Positions 23,702 to 33,787 of a stretch of 64,000 nt of DNA are shown one piece after another. The DNA is from Humulus lupulus (taxonomy: Eukaryota; Streptophyta; Magnoliopsida; Rosales; Cannabaceae), in NCBI RefSeq assembly GCF_963169125.1, contig NC_084802.1:42292607-42356606 (forward strand), written 5' to 3'. The translations under genes and the position numbers were made by a program. Numbering within the stretch: position 1 is the stretch's first letter; the number at the start of each line of letters is the position of its first letter. Below the pieces are notes generated by a model. It was not told the DNA's origin and made no database searches. It saw nothing but the letters and a program-made list of their open reading frames with translations.

Positions 23702-23780
23702 CTGGCCGTCAGATCTGATATAGAATCTGGCCAATGGCTCAGATTAATCCTACCTTTTACATTCTCACGGGTTTATAAAT
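23702..23780 (+). promoter_or_regulatory. Probable promoter of the element B antisense gene
   Basis: A TATA box (TTATAAAT, 23773-23780) lies about 210 bp before a good splice donor and 700 bp before the coding start. The block GGCCGTCAGATCT at 23704-23716 recurs as GGCCTTTAGATCC near 63362 (element C) and as GGCCATTAGATCC on the minus strand near 45460-45473 (element A). Those sites occupy the same place relative to the antisense gene. Promoter activity is inferred. Confidence 0.55.
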
Positions 23781-23988
23781 TGGACTCCAGTCGTCTTCCT
23801 CTTTTACTCCCACGTTCATTTCAGAGAGAAAAAAAGGAAGAAGAAAAAACCAGAACCCTCCTTGCCCATTTCTTGCATGTTCTCGAAGCCGAGTAGACAA
23901 AGTAACATTGGACTCTTCGACTCAGTGAGGTCGCACTTGCAACCACTCATTGGCTCATCCATTTCTCTGTTTCATCCGATTGCATTGT

Positions 23989-24480
23989 GTAAGTTTTCGG
24001 TTCATGGCTTTTTTACGTTATATATGTACGTTTTTTTTTTGTATGCCTTTGCCTCTGTTACACCGTGAGTGCTAGGATTTATGCTAGTTTTGTGCATTAG
24101 GATTAGGGTGCTTCGACTGATAGTCATTAGACTCAAACCCAGTTTGTGCGAAAGAAGGTCCAAAAATGGTTCCTTTTCTGGGTTTTCAAATTTGAGCCAT
24201 ATCTTGCACACCAAGATATTGGGTACAAAATCAAGGTTTTTTAAGGAATGCACGGTTCCCAAAAATATCACCTTTTAGACAACAGCCACCTTTTTTCCCT
24301 AATATTTTGGGATTTCCCACAACTTATCCACCTTCCTTCCTTTCTGGTGGATTACACGCTCTAAGATTGGCTTCATCCTTTGGATGGAGCTTGCCTTGTA
24401 GTCTCGATCATTCGAGCTTAGATACTATTTATTTCTTTATTTCTTAATCGCTTGGCCCTCACCCTTTGCTTTCTTGTTAG
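23989..24480 (+). other. 5'-leader intron of the element B antisense gene (predicted)
   Basis: The donor GTAAGT is at 23989-23994 and the acceptor TTTCTTGTTAG ends at 24480, directly before the ATG at 24481. The same TTTCTTGTTAG-ATG junction is kept in the fragment at 3160. Element C has a GTAAGT donor at the comparable place (about 63581). Confidence 0.55.
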
Positions 24481-27266
24481 ATGCCTCATAATTTAGGAAA
24501 GTGGTGGGGGTCAAAGCTCGCGATTCCTTACTCACCAGTAGCTTCGAGCCCGGAATCCCCACTCACTCGCAACCAACGCTTAATTCAAGAGTACGAACTG
24601 AGACGTGAGCAAGAGGACACTCGAGACCACTTCCGACGTCAGATAGATGACGTCGAAGAAGGGAAAAGGAAAAGATTAAGGGTCGCCCTTCATCCAGATC
24701 CGGACATCGAGCCTAGACCGATCCCTCTTGACCCTACGCTTAAAGTAACAATCTCTTTCAAACCAGGTGATCTTCAGTTCTCACTGATGGAGGAACCCTC
24801 TACCTCGCAGCTGAGGAAAGAATTTTTCAAGGCCGAGCATTACTGGAGCTCGGTCACGTCACTAGGCCAGATAACTGATATTCTGGCCTTTCACGGCATA
24901 GGACTATCAGGCTCGCTAAGGTGCCGAGCCCCGACCTCCCACGAACGGAGTTTCCGCGCTCCAGGAGATGGGAATCCTGACAGCAAGCTGAGATATGCAG
25001 CTTGGAGCCAGGAGCACATGAAGGCAGGGGCGGTACTGCCCCTGAAGTCTTTTTTCAAGGACTTCATAGATTTTGTTGGGCTAGCTCCTTTCCAGCTCAA
25101 CACCAATTCTTACAGGTTATTGTCTGCCCCGAGGTCGCTATATCACGAGTTGAAGTGGGTAGGACCTTCACCAAAGGGGATTTTATATCTCTTCTGCTTA
25201 AAAAGAAATCCCTCCCGAGCTCGGGGAGGCGACGACATCTACTACCTCTCGAGTTATCCGAAGGAGAAGAAGATGTTTGAAGACCTTCCCAATCATCCTC
25301 CTGACTTCAAGAAGGCCTTCTTCTAGACAGATGGCCTAGCCTCGTCTCGATGCTATTCGTTCAGACGGATTCGTAAGTATCTCAACCTCCTTCTTTTCTG
25401 TGTTCGAACTTTGATCTTAGGCTCGTACTTAGTTGAAATGTGTTTTGATTTTCCAGCCAACTACCATCGCCCTACCCCTACCAAGGAGATGAAGGAGCAC
25501 AGAGAGGCTCTGCTCCAACTTCCCTATGGCAGGAAATCCCTTTCCTATCTCCTGCATGAAGACAAGCTCCGAGCATGTGGGCTCTTAGGAGAGGATCAGT
25601 CTACATCGGACTGGTCCAATAAAAAATACGACCGGTGGGAGCTCGTGCCTCTACCAACTGGCAACCTTCCCCCAAGGAGAGATGCGAGGCCTCCGTCTCC
25701 AGTTCGCCATAGGAGTCCACAATCGGGGAATGAGGCCAACGACGAGGCCTCAAGCTCGGGCTCGGATGAACAAGGTACAGTCATCCTTAGCTCGAGTATG
25801 TGGTCCCCCTCACTACTAAAGTATAAACCCGATAGATTAATATTGTGTGAGGACGATAGGAACCATTTTTATGTATGGTCTTGGGTAGATGAACTGGTTC
25901 ATAGGTTCGATAGCTGGCTCGGGAAATATGACACCATGTATAGCCTGAACGAGGTATGGACCGGAATAGCTGTCCAATATGGGACCAATGACTATAGGGA
26001 CACTTCGAGGTTAACGTCCACCTATAGGGAAGGTACTCCCCCCGCCTCTTCTGAAGATGGGGGAATTTCGTGGTCGCCGAGCACAAGCTCGTGGGAGAGT
26101 TCCAGTTAGGTTTCTGTCCACTTGTCTTTTTATCCCATGTTTGCATTATGCTGAGTTACTTTATTTTTCGATAACTCATTTTGTGGTGTAACTGTGCAGG
26201 CAAGATGGACTCCGATCTCAACAACTTCCTTGAGAGTGGCGGGGCCAAAAGAAGCAAATGCCCGAGAGGCTCACGGAAGTCTAAGCGTCCCGCCAAGGTC
26301 CTTAAGAGGACTGAAAAGACACCTCCTCTACCAGCCCCGCCTGCCACGAACTCGGTTGTGGAGCCGACTCCTCAGGTCGGGGCGTCCACTATGGTCGAGC
26401 TCCAACCTCCCATCATGGTTCACTCAACGCTCGGCCCACCTTCGAAAAAACCCTCGGCTTCCATAACACGCAAGTTGCCAGTTTCTACTCATGTTGATGA
26501 GTATGTAGTTGAAAATGTTGCTGGACCCCATGGGGCTACGCTGGGCTCGAACATTCTGTCTCGAGTGGGCCAGAGCTTTAACAGTTTTGCTCCTCATTGG
26601 CAGTTTTTGAACAACGCCCGAGACTGCAACACACTTTACGAGAAGAGTGTCGAGCTTAATGCTGCGGTAACTTTTCTTTTCTCGCTACTAGCTGTATTTA
26701 TAAACGATCCATATGCTAATGTTGATTTCTTTGTATGTCAGTCTCTTGCTGTCTCTGCTCAACTCAACTATAAACTGAACAATGAGATCCACTCGAGCAA
26801 GTCCTATGCTCAGGAGGTGAAGGATCTTCAGCTCAAACTGAGTGATGAGCTCAAGGCAACAAAGGCAAAGGTGGAGGCAGGGGTTGAGGAGCTAAAGGCC
26901 AAGTCTTCCGAACTTGAAAAGCTGAGTGCCCGGCTTGCGGAGCTTGAACAAGAGAATGTCCGGGTCAAGGAGACCAATGCTAAGCTTGAAGAAGAGAAGG
27001 GCGCCACTTTCGAGATCATGGAAGGTGAAAAGAGTCGTCTTCTCGAGGAGTTTAAGGAGAAGAAGGATCGGGTAGTCGACATGGTCATGTATAGAATCTG
27101 GGCCAACAATGTTGACCTCGACACCAGCTTCTTAGGCCCTCTTGAAGCGAAGCTCGTGGCCCAATGGCAGGCTCGGCTGGATGATGAGGAGACTGCCCGA
27201 GATGAGGCGGAGAAAGCCGGAGGGAACGCCGATGCTGAGAAGGCCAAGGAGAATGCCCCTTCTTAA
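24481..27266 (+). pseudogene. Element B antisense gene: Transposase_28-like protein with coiled coil
   Basis: This gene lies on the strand opposite gag-pol, between INT and the 3' LTR. Exon 1 (24481-about 25370) encodes an N-terminal WW..LAIPY region and a core with AAWS.EHM.AGAVLPL and LAPFQLN.NSYRLL. The core resembles Pfam Transposase_28 ('putative gypsy type transposon'). A TAG at 25324-25326 breaks it. An intron with donor GTAAGTATCT (25372) and acceptor TTTTCCAG (25453) follows. Exon 2 runs to about 26109 and is acidic and serine-rich at its end. A second intron ends GTGCAG near 26200. The last exon (26206-27266) has a basic N-terminal segment and a long heptad-rich coiled coil (about residues 200-330). 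Within it a 75-bp GT-AG intron (26667-26741) is read through in frame. The molecular function is unknown. A nuclear or particle-associated role is speculation. Confidence 0.75.
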
Positions 27267-27862
27267 TTCTTGCCTCGGGGCTGTGTCCCTTTGAATCTTT
27301 TGTAAAAGTCCTTTTATTTTGTTTTTTGTTTTTTATGCCCATGGGGCCGAGACAATTTTATAGCTTGTGAAGGAGCTGGTATTACTTTTTTGAACTTACT
27401 TTAATTTATTTGCTTTACATTTCTTGAGCCGAAATATTTTGCACAATTTAAATTAAAATGTCACATATGCCTATTTATTCATAAAAACATAATTTGGATT
27501 TAAGCTCGAGGTTCAATGCATTCGTGCACAGTTTGCTCAAATTATCCGCTTCCGATCTCGTTATTTGTCAAGTTCAGATATTACTTTTACCATGCACCCG
27601 AAAGTACTTATATGGCGTGTAATGCAGATGGTTTAGTTGTATCTTACTTTTTAGTTGCTTTTTCTCGTCCTCGGTTAGCTCTCCGAGGTTATGAGGTTGA
27701 AACTATTGTTTTGCAAGATACTCCAGCCTCGATCTCGGCTCAGCATGAAGTGGGTTATGTTCCAACTTACTGCCGATTAGTTTTAGCTGGTTTGTTCCAA
27801 ACCTATTAAGGTCGTGTTAGGTTTGTAATCCATACACCTATATTCTTAATCTAGTTTGCATA

Positions 27863-28018
27863 TTTGGTTATATCCAAACATTTTTTTTCTTTTGATAATT
27901 TGGTTATATTTAAACTTTTTTGGCTCGCGTATTTGGTTACGTCCAATCACTTGTATGTTTTTGACAGTTTGGTTATATCCAAACTTATCTCATTTCGCGC
28001 ATTTGGTTAAATCCAAAC
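27863..28018. repeat. Tandem hairpin repeats of element B
   Basis: Five units start at 27863, 27899, 27932, 27968 and 28002 (period 33-36 bp). Each is centred on TTTGGTTATATCCAAAC or a variant. The unit core is an inverted repeat (GTTTGG / CCAAAC). The array lies between the INT end and the antisense gene end, the same place as the array of element A. Confidence 0.75.
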
Positions 28019-28243
28019 ACTTGTATTTGTTTCGTATATGCTATTTTATTTTTTCAAGCTGATGGTATATGTACCACTAATGCTCCCTTAATATCCTACG
28101 AGTGTGACCATAGGTTATTAAATTAAGAGAGATTGCAAAAAATACAGCGTATTAAACGAAATCAAACTTTATTTGAAAAAAATCCAAAAATAGAAAAACA
28201 GTACAGATAAACAAGCATGGTTATAGGCAACATCCTTCCTATA

Positions 28244-29671
28244 CTATTGATAGTAAGTTCGTAGGTGTTCGCCATTCCATGCTCGTGGTACTAGACTTCC
28301 ATCCAATCTTGCCAACTTGTACACGCCGGGTTGGATGACTGACTCTATCTGGTAGGGTCCTTCCCAATTTGGCCCGAGCACGCCAGCTGCTGGATCCCGT
28401 GTTGCCAAGAATACACACCTTAGCACCAAGTCTCCCACGCCGAATTTTCGATCCCGAACTCTTTTGTTGAAGTACTGGGTAGCTCGCTGTTGGTATCCAG
28501 CATTTTTTAATTGAGCTTCGTTACTTCTTTCTTCGATCAGGTCAAGAGTTTCTTCGAGTTGAGAGTGGTTTGAGGCTTGATCATAAGTGAGGGCTCGAAT
28601 TGTGGGAATTTCGACCTCAATTGGCAACATATACTTGCAACTATACACCAGAGAGAACGAGGTATGTCTTGTTGATGTACGGGTCGTGGTCCTATATCCC
28701 CATAGGACTTGGGGCAATTCTTCGGGCCATCTTCCTTTAGCTTCTTCCAACTTTTTCTTCAGCGAACTTTTTAGAGTCTTGTTTACAGCTTCGACCTGGC
28801 CATTCGCCTGGGGATGGGCCACTGACGAGAAGCTCTTTATTATTCCATTTTTTTCGCAAAAGTTGGTAAACAGATCGTTGTCGAACTGGGTTCCGTTATC
28901 AGACACAATCTTCCTCGGCATCCCATATTGACATATGATGTTTTTCACCACAAAGTCAAGAACTTTTTTGGAGGTTATTGTCGCCAAAGATTCAGCTTCT
29001 ATCCACTTTGTGAAGTAATCTATGGCGACTACCGCGTACTTCACTCCGCCCTTGCCAGTCAGAAGGGAGCCTATGAGGTCGATTCCCCATACCGCAAATG
29101 GCCATGGGGAGGTCATCATAGTTAGTTCGGATGGTGGAGCTCGAGGAATTGTGGCGAATCGTTGGCACTTATCACACCTTTTTACGTGGTCGAACGAGTC
29201 TGATTTGATGGTAGGCCAGAAGTATCCTTGGCGTATGATTGTCTTGGACAGGCTATGCCCCCCAGTATGGTCTCCACAAAACCCTTCATGAATTTCTTCT
29301 AAGATTTTCTTAGCTTCGGGTGGAGTCACACACCAGAGTAGTGGCATGGAATATCCTCTTCTATACAGCCTTCTGTCTACAATGGTATAACGAGGGATTT
29401 GATACATCAACTTTTGAGCCTTGGTCCGTTCTTCCGGAAGGATGCCGGTCTCAAGATATTCAACTATCGGAATCATCCAGGTAGGCTCAGAATGGATCAT
29501 ACACACGTCCTCTTGCTTTGGCTCGTCAATACTAGGTGCCGAGAAATGTTCAATTAGTACGACACTCAGTTCGTCATTCTCGGTAGAAGTAACGAGCCTG
29601 GCTAAGGCGTCCGCATTCGAGTTCTGTTCTCGGGGGACCTGTTCTATCGCATAGAACTCGAAATGTTCCAA
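28244..29671 (-). CDS. Element B integrase (end of pol)
   Basis: This 475-codon open frame on the minus strand begins within the RNase H tail (about residues 1-30) and then enters integrase. The HHCC zinc-binding residues are H128, H135, C166 and C169. The catalytic triad is complete: D198 (GIDL), D258 (SDNG) and E294 (VEAVNK), with 35 residues between the last two. The C-terminal part has a GVLGPNWEGPYQI block and ends without a chromodomain, as in Tat elements. Integrase would insert the cDNA into host chromosomes. The domain looks intact, but the upstream pol frame is broken, so expression is doubtful. A frameshift near 29680 separates it from the rest of RNase H. Confidence 0.85.
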   Translation of the reverse strand: MEHFEFYAIEQVPREQNSNADALARLVTSTENDELSVVLIEHFSAPSIDEPKQEDVCMIHSEPTWMIPIVEYLETGILPEERTKAQKLMYQIPRYTIVDRRLYRRGYSMPLLWCVTPPEAKKILEEIHEGFCGDHTGGHSLSKTIIRQGYFWPTIKSDSFDHVKRCDKCQRFATIPRAPPSELTMMTSPWPFAVWGIDLIGSLLTGKGGVKYAVVAIDYFTKWIEAESLATITSKKVLDFVVKNIICQYGMPRKIVSDNGTQFDNDLFTNFCEKNGIIKSFSSVAHPQANGQVEAVNKTLKSSLKKKLEEAKGRWPEELPQVLWGYRTTTRTSTRHTSFSLVYSCKYMLPIEVEIPTIRALTYDQASNHSQLEETLDLIEERSNEAQLKNAGYQQRATQYFNKRVRDRKFGVGDLVLRCVFLATRDPAAGVLGPNWEGPYQIESVIQPGVYKLARLDGSLVPRAWNGEHLRTYYQ

Positions 29672-29679
29672 TGTTGATT

Positions 29680-30590
29680 TGCCTTTTCTAAGTATGCTGC
29701 CATTCTCGTACCACGAACTTGGTACTCTCCCAAGATTTGGTTAACCACTAACTGGGAGTCGCTGTAGCAATGTATTGCTTTAGCTTTGAGCTCTTTGGCT
29801 ATACGAAGTCCCGCCAGTAAAGTCTCATACTTAGCCTCGTTATTTGATGCGTTGAAGTCAAATCTCAAGGCAGAGTGAAATTTGCTTTCTCCAGGAGTGA
29901 TCAAAATTACTCCTGCCTCGATCCATTTTCATTAGATGACCCATCAACGTAAAGTTTCCACAGCTCGTGGGCCGGGGTTATAACTTCATCGTTGGTCATG
30001 CTAGTACACTCCACTATGAAGTCTGCCAAGGCTTGCCCCCTAATGGTCGTCCTTGGATGATAGGTGATCTCGAATTGCCCGAGTTCAACGACCTATTTAA
30101 GAAGTCGACCTGAAGCTTCTGGTCTGGACAAGACTTGTCTTAGTGGTTGATCAGTTAGTACATGGATGGGGTGTGCTTGAAAATAGGGTCAAAGTTTTCG
30201 AGATGAGTGAATTAGGCTGAGAGCTAGCTTCTCCATCAAGGGATATCTTGATTCTGCCCCCACTAACCTTTTACTGACGTAATACACAGGCCTTTGCACC
30301 TTTTCTTCCTCCCGTATGAGTACTGCACTTATGGCGTGCTCGGTCGTAGCAAGATATAAGTACAGAACTTCTCCCGTATTAGGTATTGACAAGATAGGAG
30401 GTTCTGCGAGGTGTTTCTTGAGTTCCTGAAAAGCCAACTCGCATTCCTCTGTCCATTCAAACTTCTTGCCTCCCCTCAACAGGTTGAAAAACGGAAGACA
30501 ACGGTCTGTAGATTTTGATATATACCTACTTAGTGCCGCCATCCTGCCAGTCAAACTCTGGACATCTTTGTGTTTTCGAGGTGATGGCAT
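29680..30590 (-). pseudogene. Element B RT connection and RNase H region
   Basis: The 30590-30189 segment carries the end of RT and the RNase H-like thumb/connection (FN.LRGGKKFEWTEECE, then AISAVLIREE and YYVSKRL). A TGA at 30189-30191, a TAG at 30093-30095 (where relatives have Trp) and a frameshift near 29920 follow. A second RNase H-like segment (29904-29680) has NNEAKYETLLAGLRIA and SDSQLVVNQI, the part with catalytic Glu and Asp in plant-type RNase H. Carrying an additional RNase H domain is known for Tat elements. The frame is disrupted. Confidence 0.75.
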
Positions 30591-30599
30591 GTCTATCAG

Positions 30600-31358
30600 G
30601 GCCTGGATCTTATCTGGATTATCTTCTATTCCTCAAGCATTTACAATGAAACCCAGGAATTTTCTTGAAGATACTCCGAAAGAGCACTTCTGAGGGTTAA
30701 GCTTCATGTTATATTTCCGGAGCACGGCAAAGCATTCTTCGAGGTCATCAACATGGTTATTGTTAAGTTGAGATTTGACTAACATATCGTTAACATAAAC
30801 TTCCATGCTGTTCCATATTTGCTCGGAGAACATCATGTTCACGAGCCGCTGGTAAGTGGCTCCAGTATTTTTTAGCCTGAATGGCATGACGTTATAACAA
30901 TATAACCCTTTATCTGTTATGAAGCTCGTATGTTCCTGGTTAGGGGCATGCATGGAAATCTGGTTATATCCAGAATAGGCATCCATGAATGACATTAGTC
31001 CATGCCCTGCCGTGGCATCCACGAGCTGGTCAATCCGTGGTAAAGGAAAGCAATCCTTAGTGCAGGCCTTATTGAGGTCCGAGTAATCAATGCAGGTTCG
31101 CCACGTCCCATTGGGCTTCGGGACTAGCACCAGATTGGCTACCCAATCGGGGTAAAAAGCATCCCTAATGAATCAGTTTGCTTTTAACCTGTCGACTTCC
31201 TCTTTTAGGGCCTTTTTCCTATCGTCATCCAGTTGTCTTCGCTTTTGTTGCTTCGGCAAGAAGCTTTTATCGATATTTAGTGCGTGGCTCACTATATTCG
31301 GACTTATTCCTATCATGTCCGAATGTGACCATGCGAAGACATCCTGGTTCTCCTTCAA
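30600..31358 (-). pseudogene. Element B reverse transcriptase with YVND active site
   Basis: Conserved RT blocks are present in order: LVPKPNGTWRTCIDYSDLN, DAYSGYNQI, TYQRLVNMMF, then the catalytic box and LNPQKCSFGV. The catalytic box reads YVND instead of YVDD, so the first of two metal-binding Asp residues is Asn (a G-to-A change). In-frame TGA stops lie at about 31170 (between the two frames) and 30633-30635. RT would copy the RNA into DNA in the particle. This copy should be inactive. Confidence 0.85.
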
Positions 31359-31373
31359 AAATAAAATTAATTG

Positions 31374-32200
31374 TTATTTGGTTTCTTCGTGAAGGTTTTT
31401 CCCGACCTTTACCGTTTTCGAGGGGTCCGATTCTTCTAGCTTGACTTCTTCGAGCTTTTCCAATGGTTCGAGATGAGCTCTTTCCTCCACTCTTGGGTTG
31501 ATCTCTTCATCTATTTCCAAGACTGTCCCATCCTTATTCTGAATAACGACGAGCGCTTGTGCGCTCGCCTGCTTCTTTCCTCTTATGGAAATGCTATAGC
31601 ATTCCTTTCCGGCCAATTGGTTTCCCTTCAACGTCCCAATTCCACTAGAAGTTAGGAACTTGATGGCTAAATGCCTTACAGATGAGACTGCCCCCAGCCC
31701 TATTAGGGCGGGTCTCCCGAGCAGCACGTTGTAGGCTGATGGCAGGTCCACTACTACAAACTACATCATCTTAGTTGCTGAGACTAGGTAGTCTCCTAAG
31801 GTTACAGGGAGTTCAATGGACCCCATACAGGAAATCCCCTCTCCTGAAAATCGTACAATGTCGTTGCACAAGCTTTTAGGTCTCGAAGCGCGAGTCCCAT
31901 CTTTTCTAAGGTGGCCTTACAGAGAATGTTCACTGAGCTCCCATTATCAATGAGAACTCGGTGAACTCTCTTATTCGCGAGCTGGAGAGTGATGACCAGT
32001 GAGTCATTGTGGGGAAACTGAACATGGGACGCATCGTCCTCAGTAAAGGTTATCGGCTGAGATTCAATCTTTTGGCACTTTGGAGCTCTAGGTTCAGGTT
32101 CATAAGGGGACCCATCCCCAGTTTTTAGCTCGTTCACGTATCGCTTTTGGGCATTCTTGCCCGACCCTGCGAGATGAGGCCCGCTCGAGATGGTTATCAT
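31374..32200 (-). pseudogene. Element B aspartic protease region
   Basis: The first part (32200-31802) contains ITFTEDDA and the active-site block VLIDNGSSVNIL. The usual DTGSS or DSGSS is here DNGSS, keeping the catalytic Asp. After a frameshift near 31840, the second part includes DLPSAYNVLLGRPAL, a conserved Tat protease block, and an acidic linker toward RT. A TAG lies just before that block at about 31760. The protease would cleave the Gag-Pol polyprotein during particle maturation. Confidence 0.75.
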
Positions 32201-32284
32201 ATCTTCTCCATCAATCGGAGGGGACCTATCTTCTTCTCTAGCTCGGGAATTATTATTTTGAGCAGGTGGCGGCGCAGCTGCCCT

Positions 32285-33782
32285 CTAGCTAGTAGAAGCC
32301 TGATTATTATTCTGGTTCCTGACATACTGTCTGAAGTATCCTCTCAAGATCAGTCCTTCGATCTCGTCCTTCAACTGCCTGCATTCATCAGTAGTGTGCC
32401 CAGTATCAGTGTGAAATCGACAGTACTTGCTGGAGTCTCTCTTGGACTTCTGATTTCTCATGGGGTCTGGACACCTGAAAGGGACCTGGTTTTCATTAGC
32501 CAGGTATATATTCTCTCGAGACTCGTTGAGCTTGGTGTACACTTTGTACATGGAGAAATACCTTTCCCCTTTCTTCTTCTTTCCTCCTTCCGCCTTGGGG
32601 TTACTTCCTTCATTCTTCTTCCTTTTGGAAGGGTTTTCTGCAGGGGGTTTTAAGGGTGATGGGTCTGCCGAGGCCGAGGTAGAGTTTACGTTTATCGTTG
32701 TTGTTATGGGCTGAGAGGTCATATTCGGCATTGACCTCACCTCTTCTACATTGATAAACCTCTAAGCTCGCCTATTAAACTCGGTTAAGGACCTCCCAGG
32801 CTTTCTCTGCATATCATCCTAGAGGGGACTTCCCGGCATTACCCCAGCTTGGACGGCCATTAGATGACCGCTGTCGTCTACATCCCGAGCTCGGGCGACC
32901 TCCAGATTAAACCTTGTAAGGTAGCTCTTCAACGTTTCATTTGGCTGTTGCCGAACGTTGGTCAGGGTCGATGCCTCGGGTCTTACCCCGATCATGGCTC
33001 TAAACTGCTTCTTGAAATCTTTTGATAGCTGATCCCAAGAAGTGATTGAATGTCTCTTATATTTTTCGAACCAGTTTTTTGCTAAGCGATGCTGAAAATA
33101 ACATGCATCTGAGCTCGTAACCCACATTACTTGCTCTCATTATGGTGTTAAATGTACTCAAATGACTGTATGGGTCAGATTTCCCTTCAAAAGGCGGGAC
33201 ATGAGGAATCTGAAACCCTTGAGGAAATGGAGTGTTGGAGATATGGGGAGCGAATGGTTCGAGCTCCTCATCAGAATCCTCGTCCCGACTTCGACCTCGC
33301 TCATTTTGCAAAAGTCTAAATGCCCTTTCCAGTTGATCAATTCCATCCTGAACTGGGTTGAAATTGGCTATCATTAATGAAAATTCCAGGTTCGTGTCTT
33401 CACAGTGGATCTTTGCGCCCGTTTAGGCGATCTCTCAGATCTGGATTCGAGGGATTATCACTACCCCGGTTTTGATTTAGGTGCTCCCGTAGGTCGGGGT
33501 GGTTCCTATGGTGTCCAGTATTTCTACATCCTTGATTATACATGCTGACTGATCTGGCGTCCCTTGAGTCGTCACTGGCGAGGCTTGTCGCATGATTGTT
33601 CCGAGATGGATTTCTTTCATGCTGCCTCATCTTTGCAGTGCGAGATCGAGACATTTGGCTTCTCGCAGGCTGGGCGCCTCTCCGTTCCCTAGTAGCCTCT
33701 CTATTCCCCTGTTTCCATCCTGCCCACCTCGCCTCATCACCTTGAGTTGGTTGTGCGTTCCTCCGAGGTGGTGAGGGATATC
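32285..33782 (-). pseudogene. Element B gag, middle and C-terminal parts
   Basis: The segment 33374-32822 holds the Retrotrans_gag capsid domain (pattern W.......SITSWDQLSKDFKKQF, then QQPNETLKSYLTRF). It ends at an in-frame TAG (32819-32821) in the context GSPL-stop-DDM. The downstream part (32740-32285) carries a zinc-knuckle variant CRFHTDTGHTTDEC, with CHHC ligand spacing, and the QLKDEIEGLI helix that follows it in Tat gags. The upstream part (33654-33400) is arginine-rich. The solo LTR at 33788 interrupts the frame. Confidence 0.8.
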
Positions 33783-33787
33783 TTATT

